Shown piece by piece: positions 28,574-37,556 of a stretch of 64,000 nucleotides of DNA. Position numbers and translations under genes: made by a program. Within the stretch, counting starts at the first letter, position 1; each line of letters begins with the position of its first letter. The stretch spans positions 930,001-994,000 of the forward strand of contig QXCW01000002.1 in NCBI GenBank assembly GCA_003550275.1, written 5' to 3'. Source of the DNA: Flavobacteriaceae bacterium MAR_2010_72. GTDB taxonomy: Bacteria > Bacteroidota > Bacteroidia > Flavobacteriales > Flavobacteriaceae. The notes under the pieces were generated by a model, which saw only the letters and a list, made by a program, of their open reading frames with translations, was not told the origin of the DNA and ran no database searches.

Positions 28574-30316
28574 ATGAACCTAAAAAACTATTTTAAAGAG
28601 CTCAAACGCCGTAATGTCATAAAAGCTGCTTTGGCTTATTTAATTGTTGCTTGGTTAGTTATCCAAGTGTTATCCGTAATTCTGCCGGCTTTTGAGGCGC
28701 CTCCTTATCTTCTTAAATCAGCACTCATCATTTTATTCATTGGGTTTCCCATTTGGATTGTGTTTTCATGGATTTATGAATTCACACCAGAAGGATTAAA
28801 AAAAACTATTGATGTTGAGCCCGAGAGATCCATGATGTCCAAAACTGGATCGCGCATTAATAAGGTAATTATTTTTGCCTTGAGTTTAGCTGTGATAGTT
28901 CTTGTTATTGACCGTTTAATTAATGAGCCGGTTAAGGTTTTGGACTATGGAGAAAAAGGCATTGCTGTTTTAGCTTTTGCTGATATGAGTCCGCAACAAG
29001 ATCATGAATATTTTTCCGACGGGATAAGTGAAGAATTGTTAAATATCTTGGTTAGGATACCCAAACTTAAGGTCATAAGTAGAACCTCTTCTTTCTCCTA
29101 CAAAGGCAAAAATAAAACTGCTATAGAAATAGGTAATGAGTTAAATGTTTCTCATATTTTAGAGGGTAGTATAAGAAAATCGGGGAATACTGTACGTATT
29201 ACGGCGCAATTAATCAATACAAGCGATGGCTCGCATGAGTGGTCTCAAACTTTCGACCGCGACATGACCGATATCTTTAAAATACAAGATGAAATTGCCA
29301 ATGCTGTAACCGAGCAATTAAAAATATCCTTGTTAGGAGATGAAATTAAAACCAAACCAGTAAAACCCGAAGCCTATAATTTATATCTGCAAGCGCTGCA
29401 TTTAGCGTATCAAAATACAAAAGAGGCTTATATTACCGCCGAAGATTTAGTTAAAAAAGCAATTGATATTGAACCGGAATATGCTGATGCATGGAGATTA
29501 CTAGCCGGTATATACGAAACAGGTATGTATAATTTAAGCATAAGAGAGCCCAAAGAAGGAATTCCATTAGGATTAGAAGCAGCCGAAAAAGCAGTAAAAT
29601 TAGATCCAAATTCAGGTAGCTCCTACATTACATTGGCTAGTTTACAACGGCAAAACTGGGATTTCGATCAATCTGCAGTAAACGTGCGTAAGGCGCTTGA
29701 AATAGATCCCAATAATGCAATCATATATGGAACTGTGGCCAACATGACCTTTGGCAATTTGAATGAATCTCTAGAGCATCTACATAAATCATTAAGTTTG
29801 GATCCATCGGTCACGGTTAATTATTATAATTTGGGGTTTACCTATTATAGGTTAAATCAATTGGACAAAGCTGAAGAGGCATTTAATACCTTCACCATTT
29901 ATTATCCAAATTCACAAATTTTACATTACATGAAGGCTAAAGTTTATACTGCTCAAGGAAGATATGATGAAGCCTTGAATGAAATCGAATTGGAAACGCA
30001 CGAATTTTTTAACTTATATGGAAAGAATTACGTTTTTTATGAATCAGGAAAAGAACGGCAGGCAGATTCGTTATTTAATTTATTTAAGAAAAAATATGAA
30101 AAATCAGATCCCTCAATGTTGGCGGACTTATACGCATTGCGTGGTGATTTTGATAAATCTTTTTATTACTTAAATAAAGCTCTTGAAATTAAAAATCCAG
30201 ACTTGCTAGAAGCCTTAACATATCCAACCTTTAAACCGATGCACAAGGATATGCGTTGGAAAACCTTAATCAATAAAATTGGGCTGCCGAAGGATCATGG
30301 TTTCCATTTAAATTGA
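28574..30316 (+). CDS. TolB-like/TPR membrane protein, copy C
   Basis: 580 residues with the same order as copy A. It starts MNLKNYFKELKRRNVIKAAL with two membrane helices (about 15-70) and EFTPEGLKKT, followed by another helix near 95-115. The TolB/FlgO-like domain has GIAVLAFADMSPQQDHEYF and ISRTSSFSYKGKNKT, and TPR-type helices follow to the end, INKIGLPKDHGFHLN. TPR helices differ clearly from A and B, so it is an older duplicate. The 152-bp stretch before it is shared with the region after copy A. A sensor or scaffold at the inner membrane is a reasonable guess only. Confidence 0.85.
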   Translation: MNLKNYFKELKRRNVIKAALAYLIVAWLVIQVLSVILPAFEAPPYLLKSALIILFIGFPIWIVFSWIYEFTPEGLKKTIDVEPERSMMSKTGSRINKVIIFALSLAVIVLVIDRLINEPVKVLDYGEKGIAVLAFADMSPQQDHEYFSDGISEELLNILVRIPKLKVISRTSSFSYKGKNKTAIEIGNELNVSHILEGSIRKSGNTVRITAQLINTSDGSHEWSQTFDRDMTDIFKIQDEIANAVTEQLKISLLGDEIKTKPVKPEAYNLYLQALHLAYQNTKEAYITAEDLVKKAIDIEPEYADAWRLLAGIYETGMYNLSIREPKEGIPLGLEAAEKAVKLDPNSGSSYITLASLQRQNWDFDQSAVNVRKALEIDPNNAIIYGTVANMTFGNLNESLEHLHKSLSLDPSVTVNYYNLGFTYYRLNQLDKAEEAFNTFTIYYPNSQILHYMKAKVYTAQGRYDEALNEIELETHEFFNLYGKNYVFYESGKERQADSLFNLFKKKYEKSDPSMLADLYALRGDFDKSFYYLNKALEIKNPDLLEALTYPTFKPMHKDMRWKTLINKIGLPKDHGFHLN

Positions 30317-30317
30317 C

Positions 30318-30713
30318 CTATAATGTCAAACTCCAAGCATGCTGTAAGCGCTTAAACTTTTTAAGTTCGCGTCTTAAAATTGGTAAGTAATCTTTACCGT
30401 TACTATTGCTTTTTTCGAGTCGGTATGAATTTTTATAGAGCAAATTAGTAAGTCGTTGTAAGGTCGCTACATGCGTATGTTTTTTTTCCGAATGACGCTC
30501 GAGTTCAGCATTTACAATTTCTGGAACCAGCGATACCGATTGCTGTACAATATCTCCTGAAAAATAAATATCATTGTCTTCAGAACCGTCTGGTTGTAAA
30601 ACTGCCAAATCTTGATTTAAATACGAAGAGATGCTTCTGGAAAGCACAAAAATATCCAGTGCCTTTCGGTAGATAGGCAAATCGGATAGGTGTGTAGGGA
30701 TATTGGGTAACAT
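30318..30713 (-). CDS. Four-helix-bundle-like protein (131 aa), uncertain family
   Basis: I start it at the ATG at 30713 (MLPNIPTHLSDLPIYRKAL). The frame stays open to an upstream ATG at 30833, but that would run over the promoter region shared with the AsnC gene, and a -7 box lies at 30731-30738. The sequence is helical, with ALDIFVLSRSISSYLNQ, SGDIVQQSVSLVPEIV and LQRLTNLLYKNSYRLEK, recalling the S23-type four-helix bundle family, but the key motifs are weak. Its stop faces that of copy C one base away. Function unknown. Confidence 0.6.
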   Translation of the reverse strand: MLPNIPTHLSDLPIYRKALDIFVLSRSISSYLNQDLAVLQPDGSEDNDIYFSGDIVQQSVSLVPEIVNAELERHSEKKHTHVATLQRLTNLLYKNSYRLEKSNSNGKDYLPILRRELKKFKRLQHAWSLTL

Positions 30714-30730
30714 ACAAATAGCAATTTTAT

Positions 30731-30738
30731 CAAAATTA
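30731..30738 (-). promoter_or_regulatory. Candidate -7 box for gene 30318-30713
   Basis: TAATTTTG on the minus strand fits TAnnTTTG and lies 17 bases before the ATG at 30713, deciding that start. Confidence 0.4.
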
Positions 30739-30791
30739 GCGACAAAAAAGGAAAACATGCTTTTGAAATTAAAGTAAAATTGTATATTTAC

Positions 30792-30818
30792 TTTAACTAT
30801 TAAAATTTTATAGTTAAA
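30792..30818. promoter_or_regulatory. Palindromic operator candidate before the AsnC-family gene
   Basis: TTTAACTAT (30792-30800) and ATAGTTAAA (30810-30818) are perfect inverted repeats around TAAAATTTT. The palindrome ends nine bases before the regulator's ATG. Lrp/AsnC proteins often repress their own gene through such AT-rich dyads. Confidence 0.5.
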
Positions 30819-30827
30819 TTTCTTTAT

Positions 30828-31271
30828 ATGCAATTAGATGAGCTTAATTGGAAGATTTTGAAGTGCTTACAGGAGAATGCGCGGCAAAATAATTCGGAAA
30901 TTGGAAGGCAGGTTGGTATTACCTCACCAGCTGTATCTGAACGCATAAAAAAAATGGAAGATGCGGGTGTAATTCAAAGTTATGACACTTATATTTCTCC
31001 TTATGAAATTGGCTACCAATTAAAGGCTATTATAACCTTAAGGGCGTTCATGGGTATGTTAAAACCGTTTATGGAAAAGGTTAAAACCTATGATGAAGTT
31101 TTAAACTGTTACCGCATAACAGGGAATGAAAACTTTGTTATGGAAGTGGTTTTAAAAAACCAAAAGCATTTGGAAGCCTTTATTGACCAGCTCATTGTTT
31201 ATGGCGAAACCAAAACCCAAATTGTATTGTCAAAAGTCGTTCAAAATAAACCGATTAAACCTGTACGTTAA
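30828..31271 (+). CDS. Lrp/AsnC-family transcriptional regulator
   Basis: 147 residues. The N-terminal winged helix-turn-helix is clear (LDELNWKILKCLQENARQNN, then IGRQVGITSPAVSERIKKME). The C-terminal RAM/ACT-like ligand-binding domain follows, with the YRITGNENFVMEVV strand. Such proteins form octamers and respond to amino acids. The neighbours are a secreted amidohydrolase (convergent, overlapping by four bases) and an M14 carboxypeptidase, so peptide or amino-acid signals are plausible but not shown. An AT-rich palindrome directly upstream is a candidate autoregulatory site. Confidence 0.92.
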   Translation: MQLDELNWKILKCLQENARQNNSEIGRQVGITSPAVSERIKKMEDAGVIQSYDTYISPYEIGYQLKAIITLRAFMGMLKPFMEKVKTYDEVLNCYRITGNENFVMEVVLKNQKHLEAFIDQLIVYGETKTQIVLSKVVQNKPIKPVR

Positions 31272-32821
31272 TTGTTTACTCCAGGTTGTTTCAGTTTCCA
31301 GTTGGTCTTCGCTTTTTCATTATCAACCCTAGTTTTAACATCTGCCAACAATCGTTTTGCATCGTAAACAATCCCGTCCTTAATGGTATATTTTACGCCA
31401 CCCACTCGAACTACTTCATTGTTTTCGTTAAGTTTGATCGCACCAGTACCATAAAGCACTTTTAAATTGACGAGTGGATTTTCCTCAACAATGACAAAAT
31501 CTGCCAATTTACCAATTTGAACGGAGCCAATTTTATCATCCCAACCTAAAGCTTCCGCACCGTTTAATGTGGCCGCACGTATCACCTCCAATGGATGGAA
31601 TCCTGCTTCTCTTAATAATTCCAACTCCCTGATGTAGGCAAACCCATAGAGCTGGTAAATAAACCCAGAATCTGACCCTGTAGTGACGCGACCTCCACGG
31701 TTTTTGTACTCGTTTACAAAAGTCATCCAGAGCTTAAAGTTGTGTTTCCATTCTATTTCCTGTTCGGTACCCCAATAGTGCCAGTAACTTCCATGGCTTA
31801 TTTTGCTAGGCTCATAAAATTTCCACAGGGATGGCAAGGTATAATCTTCATGCCATTCGGCACGTCGCGCTCGCATAAGGTCGCGACTGGCCTCATAAAT
31901 ATTAAATGTAGGATCCAGCGTAAAATCCAGATCCAATAATTCGTTCATAACCTTATTCCAATGGTCTGAATAGGGCGGAGCGGCCTGTTTCCAAAGTTTA
32001 CCTGCTTCTTCAAAACGATCTTGTTCATTTTGGTAATTATAATCCAACGGATAATCTTGAACAGTTCTATCGGTAAACAAAGCTTCTGGCAGTCCATACC
32101 AATGTTCCATGGAGGTTAATCCTGCACGAGCAGAATGAAGGACATTCCAACGTGCTACGCTCAACTGCGCATGGTGGCATGCCGATCCTAAACCCAGTTT
32201 CTTGTTTTCATCTAAAGCGGCTGCCATAATTTGAGGTTCAGCACCAAAAAATTTAATGCCGTCGGCTCCTTTTTTAGCATTGGCTCGTACCCATTCCCTT
32301 GCCATTTCAGGTGTGCTGATTGCTTTGTCACTACCTGAACCAAAACCAGTATATTCAAAAATTCTTGGTGCTATAATTTGATTTGCAGCACTTTGCTTTT
32401 TTAGTTCTAAAGCATTGCGTCCACTGGGTTGTCTTACTGTGGTTACACCATGCGCCATCCAAAGTTTAAACACATAGTCAGGATCGGCTCCTTGGGCTTC
32501 ACCACCAATATGTCCGTGCATATCCACAAAGCCAGGAAGTAGATACATGCCATTGGCATCAAGTTCGTGTCCGCCAGCTTTTAGTTTCGGCCGATCTTCA
32601 TCTTTAATAGGTACACCATCATAACCGACGACTTCAATAGACACAATTTTGTTATTCTCCACCACAATATCAATCGGGCCTCTCGGTGGAGAGCCATCAC
32701 CATTGATCAAGGTCACGCCTCTAATGATAAGTTGCGGATAAGGTCCGTCACCTTTGTAAGTGTCTTGACAAAAACTGGTTAAAGCACATAAAAATGTGAA
32801 GAGAAAGGTTAGTTGTTTCAT
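31268..32821 (-). CDS. Secreted metal-dependent amidohydrolase
   Basis: 517 residues with signal peptide MKQLTFLFTFLCALTSFCQ. The amidohydrolase barrel begins with LLPGFVDMHGHIGGEA, where the two His of the HxH metal site are seen. It continues with a His in SACHHAQLS, EHWYG, and TTGSDSGFIY, where Asp is the last ligand. AATLNGAEALGWDDKIGSVQIGKLAD (in two blocks) is the family's C-terminal pattern. Substrates in this group include imidazolonepropionate-like compounds and dipeptides; the exact one cannot be told. It lies 17 bases downstream of the M14 peptidase gene on the same strand, suggesting an exported peptide-degrading pair. Confidence 0.9.
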   Translation of the reverse strand: MKQLTFLFTFLCALTSFCQDTYKGDGPYPQLIIRGVTLINGDGSPPRGPIDIVVENNKIVSIEVVGYDGVPIKDEDRPKLKAGGHELDANGMYLLPGFVDMHGHIGGEAQGADPDYVFKLWMAHGVTTVRQPSGRNALELKKQSAANQIIAPRIFEYTGFGSGSDKAISTPEMAREWVRANAKKGADGIKFFGAEPQIMAAALDENKKLGLGSACHHAQLSVARWNVLHSARAGLTSMEHWYGLPEALFTDRTVQDYPLDYNYQNEQDRFEEAGKLWKQAAPPYSDHWNKVMNELLDLDFTLDPTFNIYEASRDLMRARRAEWHEDYTLPSLWKFYEPSKISHGSYWHYWGTEQEIEWKHNFKLWMTFVNEYKNRGGRVTTGSDSGFIYQLYGFAYIRELELLREAGFHPLEVIRAATLNGAEALGWDDKIGSVQIGKLADFVIVEENPLVNLKVLYGTGAIKLNENNEVVRVGGVKYTIKDGIVYDAKRLLADVKTRVDNEKAKTNWKLKQPGVNN

Positions 32822-32838
32822 GTTCTACTTTTAAATTA

Positions 32839-35409
32839 TTATTCTGGTTTTTTTGGCACAGCAATATGATGGCCTAGAAAAAGTGCATTCAAAAAGAGTC
32901 GGTTGGTACCGTACCAAGCTCCTCTAAAATTGGGATTATCAGAAAACATAACAACACGACCTTTACCCAATGGACTCACAATGATTGACGCGGAAGGTTT
33001 TAGGTAGATATTCAAATTGTCCTTCGATATGTATCCATCAATATGTGGGTTTGCTGTATATTTTGCAACCGTTGCGTATTCATTTTTACTTGCCGCTAAA
33101 AACACATTGTTGTTTTTATAAACGGGCATTAACTTATTACGGTAACCAAAGCCTATGGGGTGTGTGATATCTAAATCCACTTCAAAAATTGCACCGCCTA
33201 ATTGTTCCCTGCCCAAATGTTCTGAAGCCTCCACATAAGGCAATCGTTCTACTTTTTCAGTTTCGTCTTTTTTATCTTTGTCTTTGTCTTTGTCTTTAGG
33301 TTTAGGTTTTTCAGTCAATTTCTCTTTGACCAGTTTTTTGTCGATTGCCCATTTTGATGCAGTTCCTATGGTAATTAAGGTGTTTCCATAAGCCGTCCAC
33401 TCTTTAAGTTTTTGACGTTGCAGGGAATCTAATGTGCTGTAGTTTCCAGAAACCAATACCAAGGTATTGTATTTATATAACGAGGTGTTTTTGAAGCTAT
33501 TGGTTTGAATTTTAACAATTGGCATCTTTGTTCGTGTATCCAATAAGTGCCATACTTCCCCAGCTTCATAACTGCTTACACCATCACCAATAAGCATTGC
33601 CACTTTTGGTTTTTTTAGAGCTCTAAAATTATTGCTGCCTAAATCAATGCCTTTTAAACTAAATCCAGTGTGAGATGCATAGATCGGGACATTAAATTTC
33701 TTTTGGGCCTCACTTACAATTTCATAAACTTTTTCACTGGACAGTTTGTCCTGTTTGCTTACAGGAATCATAATACTCCCATAACCAAAATCCTTGTTTC
33801 CTACATTGGTTTTAGAGGAAAACGATTTAAAGGCCGAAGCAGCTTTAATCCCTTTTGATTGCATATAATATAGAGCTGAAGGCGCATAATAATCGTCCCA
33901 GTCTAGGATGTAAGCATAGTCACTTTTTGGCACTGGAGTAACTTTATTCATCCCTTCAGTAGAGGTTATTTCTTCCCCTAAATTAGCCGATTTAAGTCCG
34001 CGATATTTTAAGTTGTAAAAGTTGGCCACACTCCAGGCCGAAGCATCGTAAAAAACACTGTCCCGATATTTACTATAAGTTTCAAACATGGTTTGAACCA
34101 TTCGGCGTTGCGGTTGTTTTAACGGTACTGTAAATTTTGTTCCGTTTTTATAAACCTTTATTTTGTGTTTTAAAAGGTAGTCAACAAAGGCTTTATTTCT
34201 ATTGTTGTCATAGGCATCACCAAATTCATAGGCTTCAAATCCTGTAGGTGCTTTTTCAGTCACGGCTGTCTTAAAGAACGTTTGCTGGTATTTTCTTAAG
34301 TAGGCTTTATTTTCTACCGAAGCTTTAATGGTGGCGAATCCGGAAGTGAATTGATTCCTAATGGTAAAAGCAAAGGACATTTTGCCATAATCCGTATCCT
34401 GTAAATGACCTCTTGAACTTGCTTGTTCAAATAATAGCGCCAATGCACCTTGTAAATCGGGGTATGAGGAGCCATAACCAGGATAGGTGCCATCAAAAGA
34501 CTCTTTTGTGTAATAGAATGACCCAATACTGTCCAATGCACTTGAAAAATAAGGGGCAAACATGTTGTTTAGGTCTTCATAATTTTCTTTAGGCATGATA
34601 GGGTCATAGGAGCCAATGGGTTTCATGGGTTCAAAGAAGTGATTGCTATTGGTTCCCATTTCATGAAAATCGGTTACTACATTTGGATACCATTGATGGT
34701 ACCAATTCAATTTGCCCTGACTTTCTGGATGTACGGCCAACAACCAATCTCTATTCAAGTCAAACCAATAGTGATTGGTTCGTCCTCTAGGCCACATTTC
34801 ATTATGTTCGGCATCTGCACCATCAGAGACGATCTCTTTAGCAAGGAACTGATTTACCCATTGTGTATGTCTGTCGCGACCGTCTGGATTAATAGTTGGG
34901 TCTATAAATATGACCGCATTTTGGAGATAATTTTTGATTTCCGCACTATTTGAAGCTACTAAAGTGTAAGCGGTCAACAAGGCCGCTTCAGAGCTTGAAG
35001 GTTCATTACCATGAACGTTGTAGCCCAATTGGATGAAAATTGGAATATCATTATAATTTGTTGGCGATTGATTTGGGTCAACAAATTTTAAATGAGCGGT
35101 TTTAAGCGCTTCCAAATTGTTTAAATTTTCAGGGGTTGACACACGCAACATCACCAGTTTACGCATTTCATGCGTGTAGCCATAGGTTTCAATTTGGGCG
35201 CGATCCGAAAGCTCGGCCAATAGGGTTAAATACGCCACAATTTGATCATGCCTAGTATGTTGAGCACCAATAGGTCTTCCTAAAAATTCTTCGGGAGAAG
35301 GTATTTCTGGATTAAAAGGAGCTTTGTCCTTAAAAAAGTAGTCTTGGGCATTTAATGTGAAAGCAAAAAGGAAAAGGGCAATAGCTACAGGTGTTTTCTT
35401 GGCTAGCAT
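32839..35409 (-). CDS. Secreted M14-family zinc carboxypeptidase
   Basis: 856 residues with signal peptide MLAKKTPVAIALFLFAFTLNAQ. The zinc site is seen as NVHGNEPSSSEA (HxxE), with the third ligand in VVTDFHEMGTNSNHFF, and a late LLFEQASSRG supplies a candidate catalytic Glu. The C-terminal half (about 400-856) is an additional domain of unknown role that includes a GATase-like segment (VAMLIGDGVSSYEAGEVWHLL). A Lys/Asp linker (KPKPKDKDKDKDKKDE) comes from a hexamer repeat in the DNA near 33267-33310. It is the first gene of a probable pair with the amidohydrolase. Confidence 0.9.
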   Translation of the reverse strand: MLAKKTPVAIALFLFAFTLNAQDYFFKDKAPFNPEIPSPEEFLGRPIGAQHTRHDQIVAYLTLLAELSDRAQIETYGYTHEMRKLVMLRVSTPENLNNLEALKTAHLKFVDPNQSPTNYNDIPIFIQLGYNVHGNEPSSSEAALLTAYTLVASNSAEIKNYLQNAVIFIDPTINPDGRDRHTQWVNQFLAKEIVSDGADAEHNEMWPRGRTNHYWFDLNRDWLLAVHPESQGKLNWYHQWYPNVVTDFHEMGTNSNHFFEPMKPIGSYDPIMPKENYEDLNNMFAPYFSSALDSIGSFYYTKESFDGTYPGYGSSYPDLQGALALLFEQASSRGHLQDTDYGKMSFAFTIRNQFTSGFATIKASVENKAYLRKYQQTFFKTAVTEKAPTGFEAYEFGDAYDNNRNKAFVDYLLKHKIKVYKNGTKFTVPLKQPQRRMVQTMFETYSKYRDSVFYDASAWSVANFYNLKYRGLKSANLGEEITSTEGMNKVTPVPKSDYAYILDWDDYYAPSALYYMQSKGIKAASAFKSFSSKTNVGNKDFGYGSIMIPVSKQDKLSSEKVYEIVSEAQKKFNVPIYASHTGFSLKGIDLGSNNFRALKKPKVAMLIGDGVSSYEAGEVWHLLDTRTKMPIVKIQTNSFKNTSLYKYNTLVLVSGNYSTLDSLQRQKLKEWTAYGNTLITIGTASKWAIDKKLVKEKLTEKPKPKDKDKDKDKKDETEKVERLPYVEASEHLGREQLGGAIFEVDLDITHPIGFGYRNKLMPVYKNNNVFLAASKNEYATVAKYTANPHIDGYISKDNLNIYLKPSASIIVSPLGKGRVVMFSDNPNFRGAWYGTNRLFLNALFLGHHIAVPKKPE

Positions 35410-35455
35410 TTTAATATTTTAGAAAGTTATTGCTTAAAAATAAGGAATATTTTAC

Positions 35456-36211
35456 TTACTTAATTACCAAATGCGGAACCTTTTCAATATCCCAATCAAT
35501 TACCAATCCTCGTGCTAAACTTTTAGCGATTTCTTTTCCATATAAATACTCACATACATATAATGCCGCTTCAAAACTTTTGGCACCACCGGCAGAGGTA
35601 ACGTACTTGCCGTCATGAACGAAAAGAAGGTCTTTTCGAATATCTAAACTGGGAAACATGGTTCTCATTTTATCAATATCACTGGGAAATGTAGTAGAAA
35701 CTGAATTGTCTAAAAGTCCTGCTTTGGCTAAAACAAAGGCGCCATCGCAATGCGAAGTTACAAATAACGCACTTTTATCAACGTCCTTTACAAACTTAAG
35801 CATGGTTTCATCTTCTAGATCTGTATCTAGATGATGCTCGGCACTTGGCACCACTAAAATATCTATGTTTGGAAGTGAGTCGGTCACATAATTAAAATCG
35901 GGTAGAATGCGCATGCCTTCAAAAGTGGTAATGGCATCATGGGTATTTGCTACGGTAAACACATTCATAGCTTTGATACCTTCCCTAAAAATGGTATGTT
36001 GAAATATGTCATAGGGTGCTGTAAGTTCTGTGTTATAGGTCCCATCCATAATCAAGAAGGCCACATTGTAACGATTGGGTTTTAGTTCTGGAATTTGCTT
36101 TTTGTCTTGCCTGATGTGTTCCACTTGCTCGTTATTAGGTGTTTTCCTTTTATCTGAAGTATTACACCCAAAAAAGGAGACAATTGCTAAAAGGTATAGT
36201 ATGTTTTTCAT
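35456..36211 (-). CDS. DJ-1/PfpI-family lipoprotein
   Basis: 251 residues. MKNILYLLAIVSFFGC is a lipoprotein signal with Cys16. The DJ-1/PfpI (class I glutamine amidotransferase-like) domain has DILVVPSAEHHL, the nucleophile elbow VTSHCDGAFVLAKAGLL with Cys, and VTSAGGAKSFEAAL. Members act as glyoxalases, chaperones or regulators; with a lipid anchor this one is probably in the periplasm or outer membrane. It is the last gene of the operon starting with the MFS gene, and its start overlaps the VOC gene's stop by four bases. Confidence 0.88.
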   Translation of the reverse strand: MKNILYLLAIVSFFGCNTSDKRKTPNNEQVEHIRQDKKQIPELKPNRYNVAFLIMDGTYNTELTAPYDIFQHTIFREGIKAMNVFTVANTHDAITTFEGMRILPDFNYVTDSLPNIDILVVPSAEHHLDTDLEDETMLKFVKDVDKSALFVTSHCDGAFVLAKAGLLDNSVSTTFPSDIDKMRTMFPSLDIRKDLLFVHDGKYVTSAGGAKSFEAALYVCEYLYGKEIAKSLARGLVIDWDIEKVPHLVIK

Positions 36212-36591
36212 GATTTATGGATTCGCCAAGGCGGATTTTTTCTGTTTGTACCAGCATGATACAAAATAATATGGTTGCCATCGGGATCATTAAGATGCGC
36301 TTCACGCCACAACCAGGTTTTGTCTTCGGGTTCGCTAATAAAGGTAATGCCTTTAGTTTTTAGTTTTTCAACCAATGTATCTAAATAGTCATCTTCAAAA
36401 TAGATTGAAACCCCCTGACCTTGAGGTTTGGTGTCAACTTTATGAATGGAGAATGTACTTTCGCCATCCGGGCATTCAAATCTCACATATCTAGGTAGTG
36501 CATCAACGATTAATTTTAAGCCTAATAGTTTATAAAATTCAGTAGCTTTTTCAACATCACTCGATGGAACCGTAATTTGATTTAAATTCAT
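36208..36591 (-). CDS. VOC-family (glyoxalase-like) protein
   Basis: 127 residues covering one complete VOC module. MNLNQITVPSSDVEKATEFYKLLGL is the first beta-alpha unit and WREAHLNDPDGNHIILYHAG the last, with metal-ligand-like Glu and His. Substrate unknown: glyoxalase, dioxygenase and binding proteins all share this fold. It overlaps both neighbours by four bases, so translation is coupled to YpdA upstream and the DJ-1 gene downstream. Confidence 0.88.
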   Translation of the reverse strand: MNLNQITVPSSDVEKATEFYKLLGLKLIVDALPRYVRFECPDGESTFSIHKVDTKPQGQGVSIYFEDDYLDTLVEKLKTKGITFISEPEDKTWLWREAHLNDPDGNHIILYHAGTNRKNPPWRIHKS

Positions 36592-37556
36592 AATAACTTG
36601 GTTTCAATATGTGACGCAATTAGTTTTGCATGGATTCTCGAGTTTTCAATAAACCATTTATGGGTTTCTTTTCCACCACAGATAACCCCGGCTAAATACA
36701 GTCCTTTTACGTTGGATTCCATAGTTTCTGGGTTGTAGGTTGGATTTCTCACGTCGTTGTTTGACAAGCTAATTCCACTATCTTCTAAAAACTTAAAATT
36801 TGGAAGGTAACCTGTAAGTGCTACCACATAGTCATTTGGAATCGTAACGGTTGCTTCAGGGGTCTGTAGGGTTACTGTGTCTTGATCAATTTGAAGGATT
36901 TCTGAATTGAAATAAGCTTTGATACTTCCTTCTTCAATACGGTTTAAAATATCAGGGCGCACCCAGTATTTCACCCGTTCACCAATCGATTCACCACGAA
37001 CAACCATGGTTACATTTCCCCCTTTCCGCCATATTTCCAAAGCGGCATCAACCGCCGAATTACTGGCGCCAACCACTACTACATTCTGCATAGCATAGGG
37101 ATGTGCTTCCTTATAATAATGGGTTACTTTAGGAAGGGTTTCACCCGGAACATTCAAGAGTTTTGGAATATCGTAAAATCCAGTACAGATAATCACATGT
37201 TTAGATTGATATTGCGCTTTGTTTGTTGCTATTTTGAACACATCCTTTGTTTTAGTAATTTGATTTACGGTTTCGTACAAATTTATGTTAAGGCGGTTTG
37301 AAGTCGCCACGCGCCTGTAATACTCTAAGGCTTCGTCTCTATTGGGTTTTGGATTGTTACTAATAAAAGGAATCTCATCAATTTCCAGTTTTTCGGAAGT
37401 TGAGAAAAAAGTCATGTTTTTTGGGTAATTATATAAGGAGTTGGTTAGGGCTCCTTTTTCGATTACCACATAATCCCAATCGCGCTTTATGCATTCAAGG
37501 GCACATGCAATACCAATAGGGCCACCTCCAATAATTACAATCTCTTTATGTTGCAT
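36588..37556 (-). CDS. ypdA: YpdA-like FAD/NAD(P)-dependent disulfide reductase
   Basis: 322 residues. Two dinucleotide-binding motifs are seen: IVIIGGGPIGIACALEC for FAD at the start and NVVVVGASNSAVDAALE for NADPH in the middle. NYPKNMTFFSTSEKLEIDEIPF is the YpdA-type segment in place of the redox-active CxxC of thioredoxin reductase. In Firmicutes YpdA reduces bacillithiol disulfide; several Bacteroidota also make bacillithiol, so that role is plausible here. The start overlaps the MFS gene by 11 bases and the stop overlaps the VOC start by four. Confidence 0.88.
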   Translation of the reverse strand: MQHKEIVIIGGGPIGIACALECIKRDWDYVVIEKGALTNSLYNYPKNMTFFSTSEKLEIDEIPFISNNPKPNRDEALEYYRRVATSNRLNINLYETVNQITKTKDVFKIATNKAQYQSKHVIICTGFYDIPKLLNVPGETLPKVTHYYKEAHPYAMQNVVVVGASNSAVDAALEIWRKGGNVTMVVRGESIGERVKYWVRPDILNRIEEGSIKAYFNSEILQIDQDTVTLQTPEATVTIPNDYVVALTGYLPNFKFLEDSGISLSNNDVRNPTYNPETMESNVKGLYLAGVICGGKETHKWFIENSRIHAKLIASHIETKLL

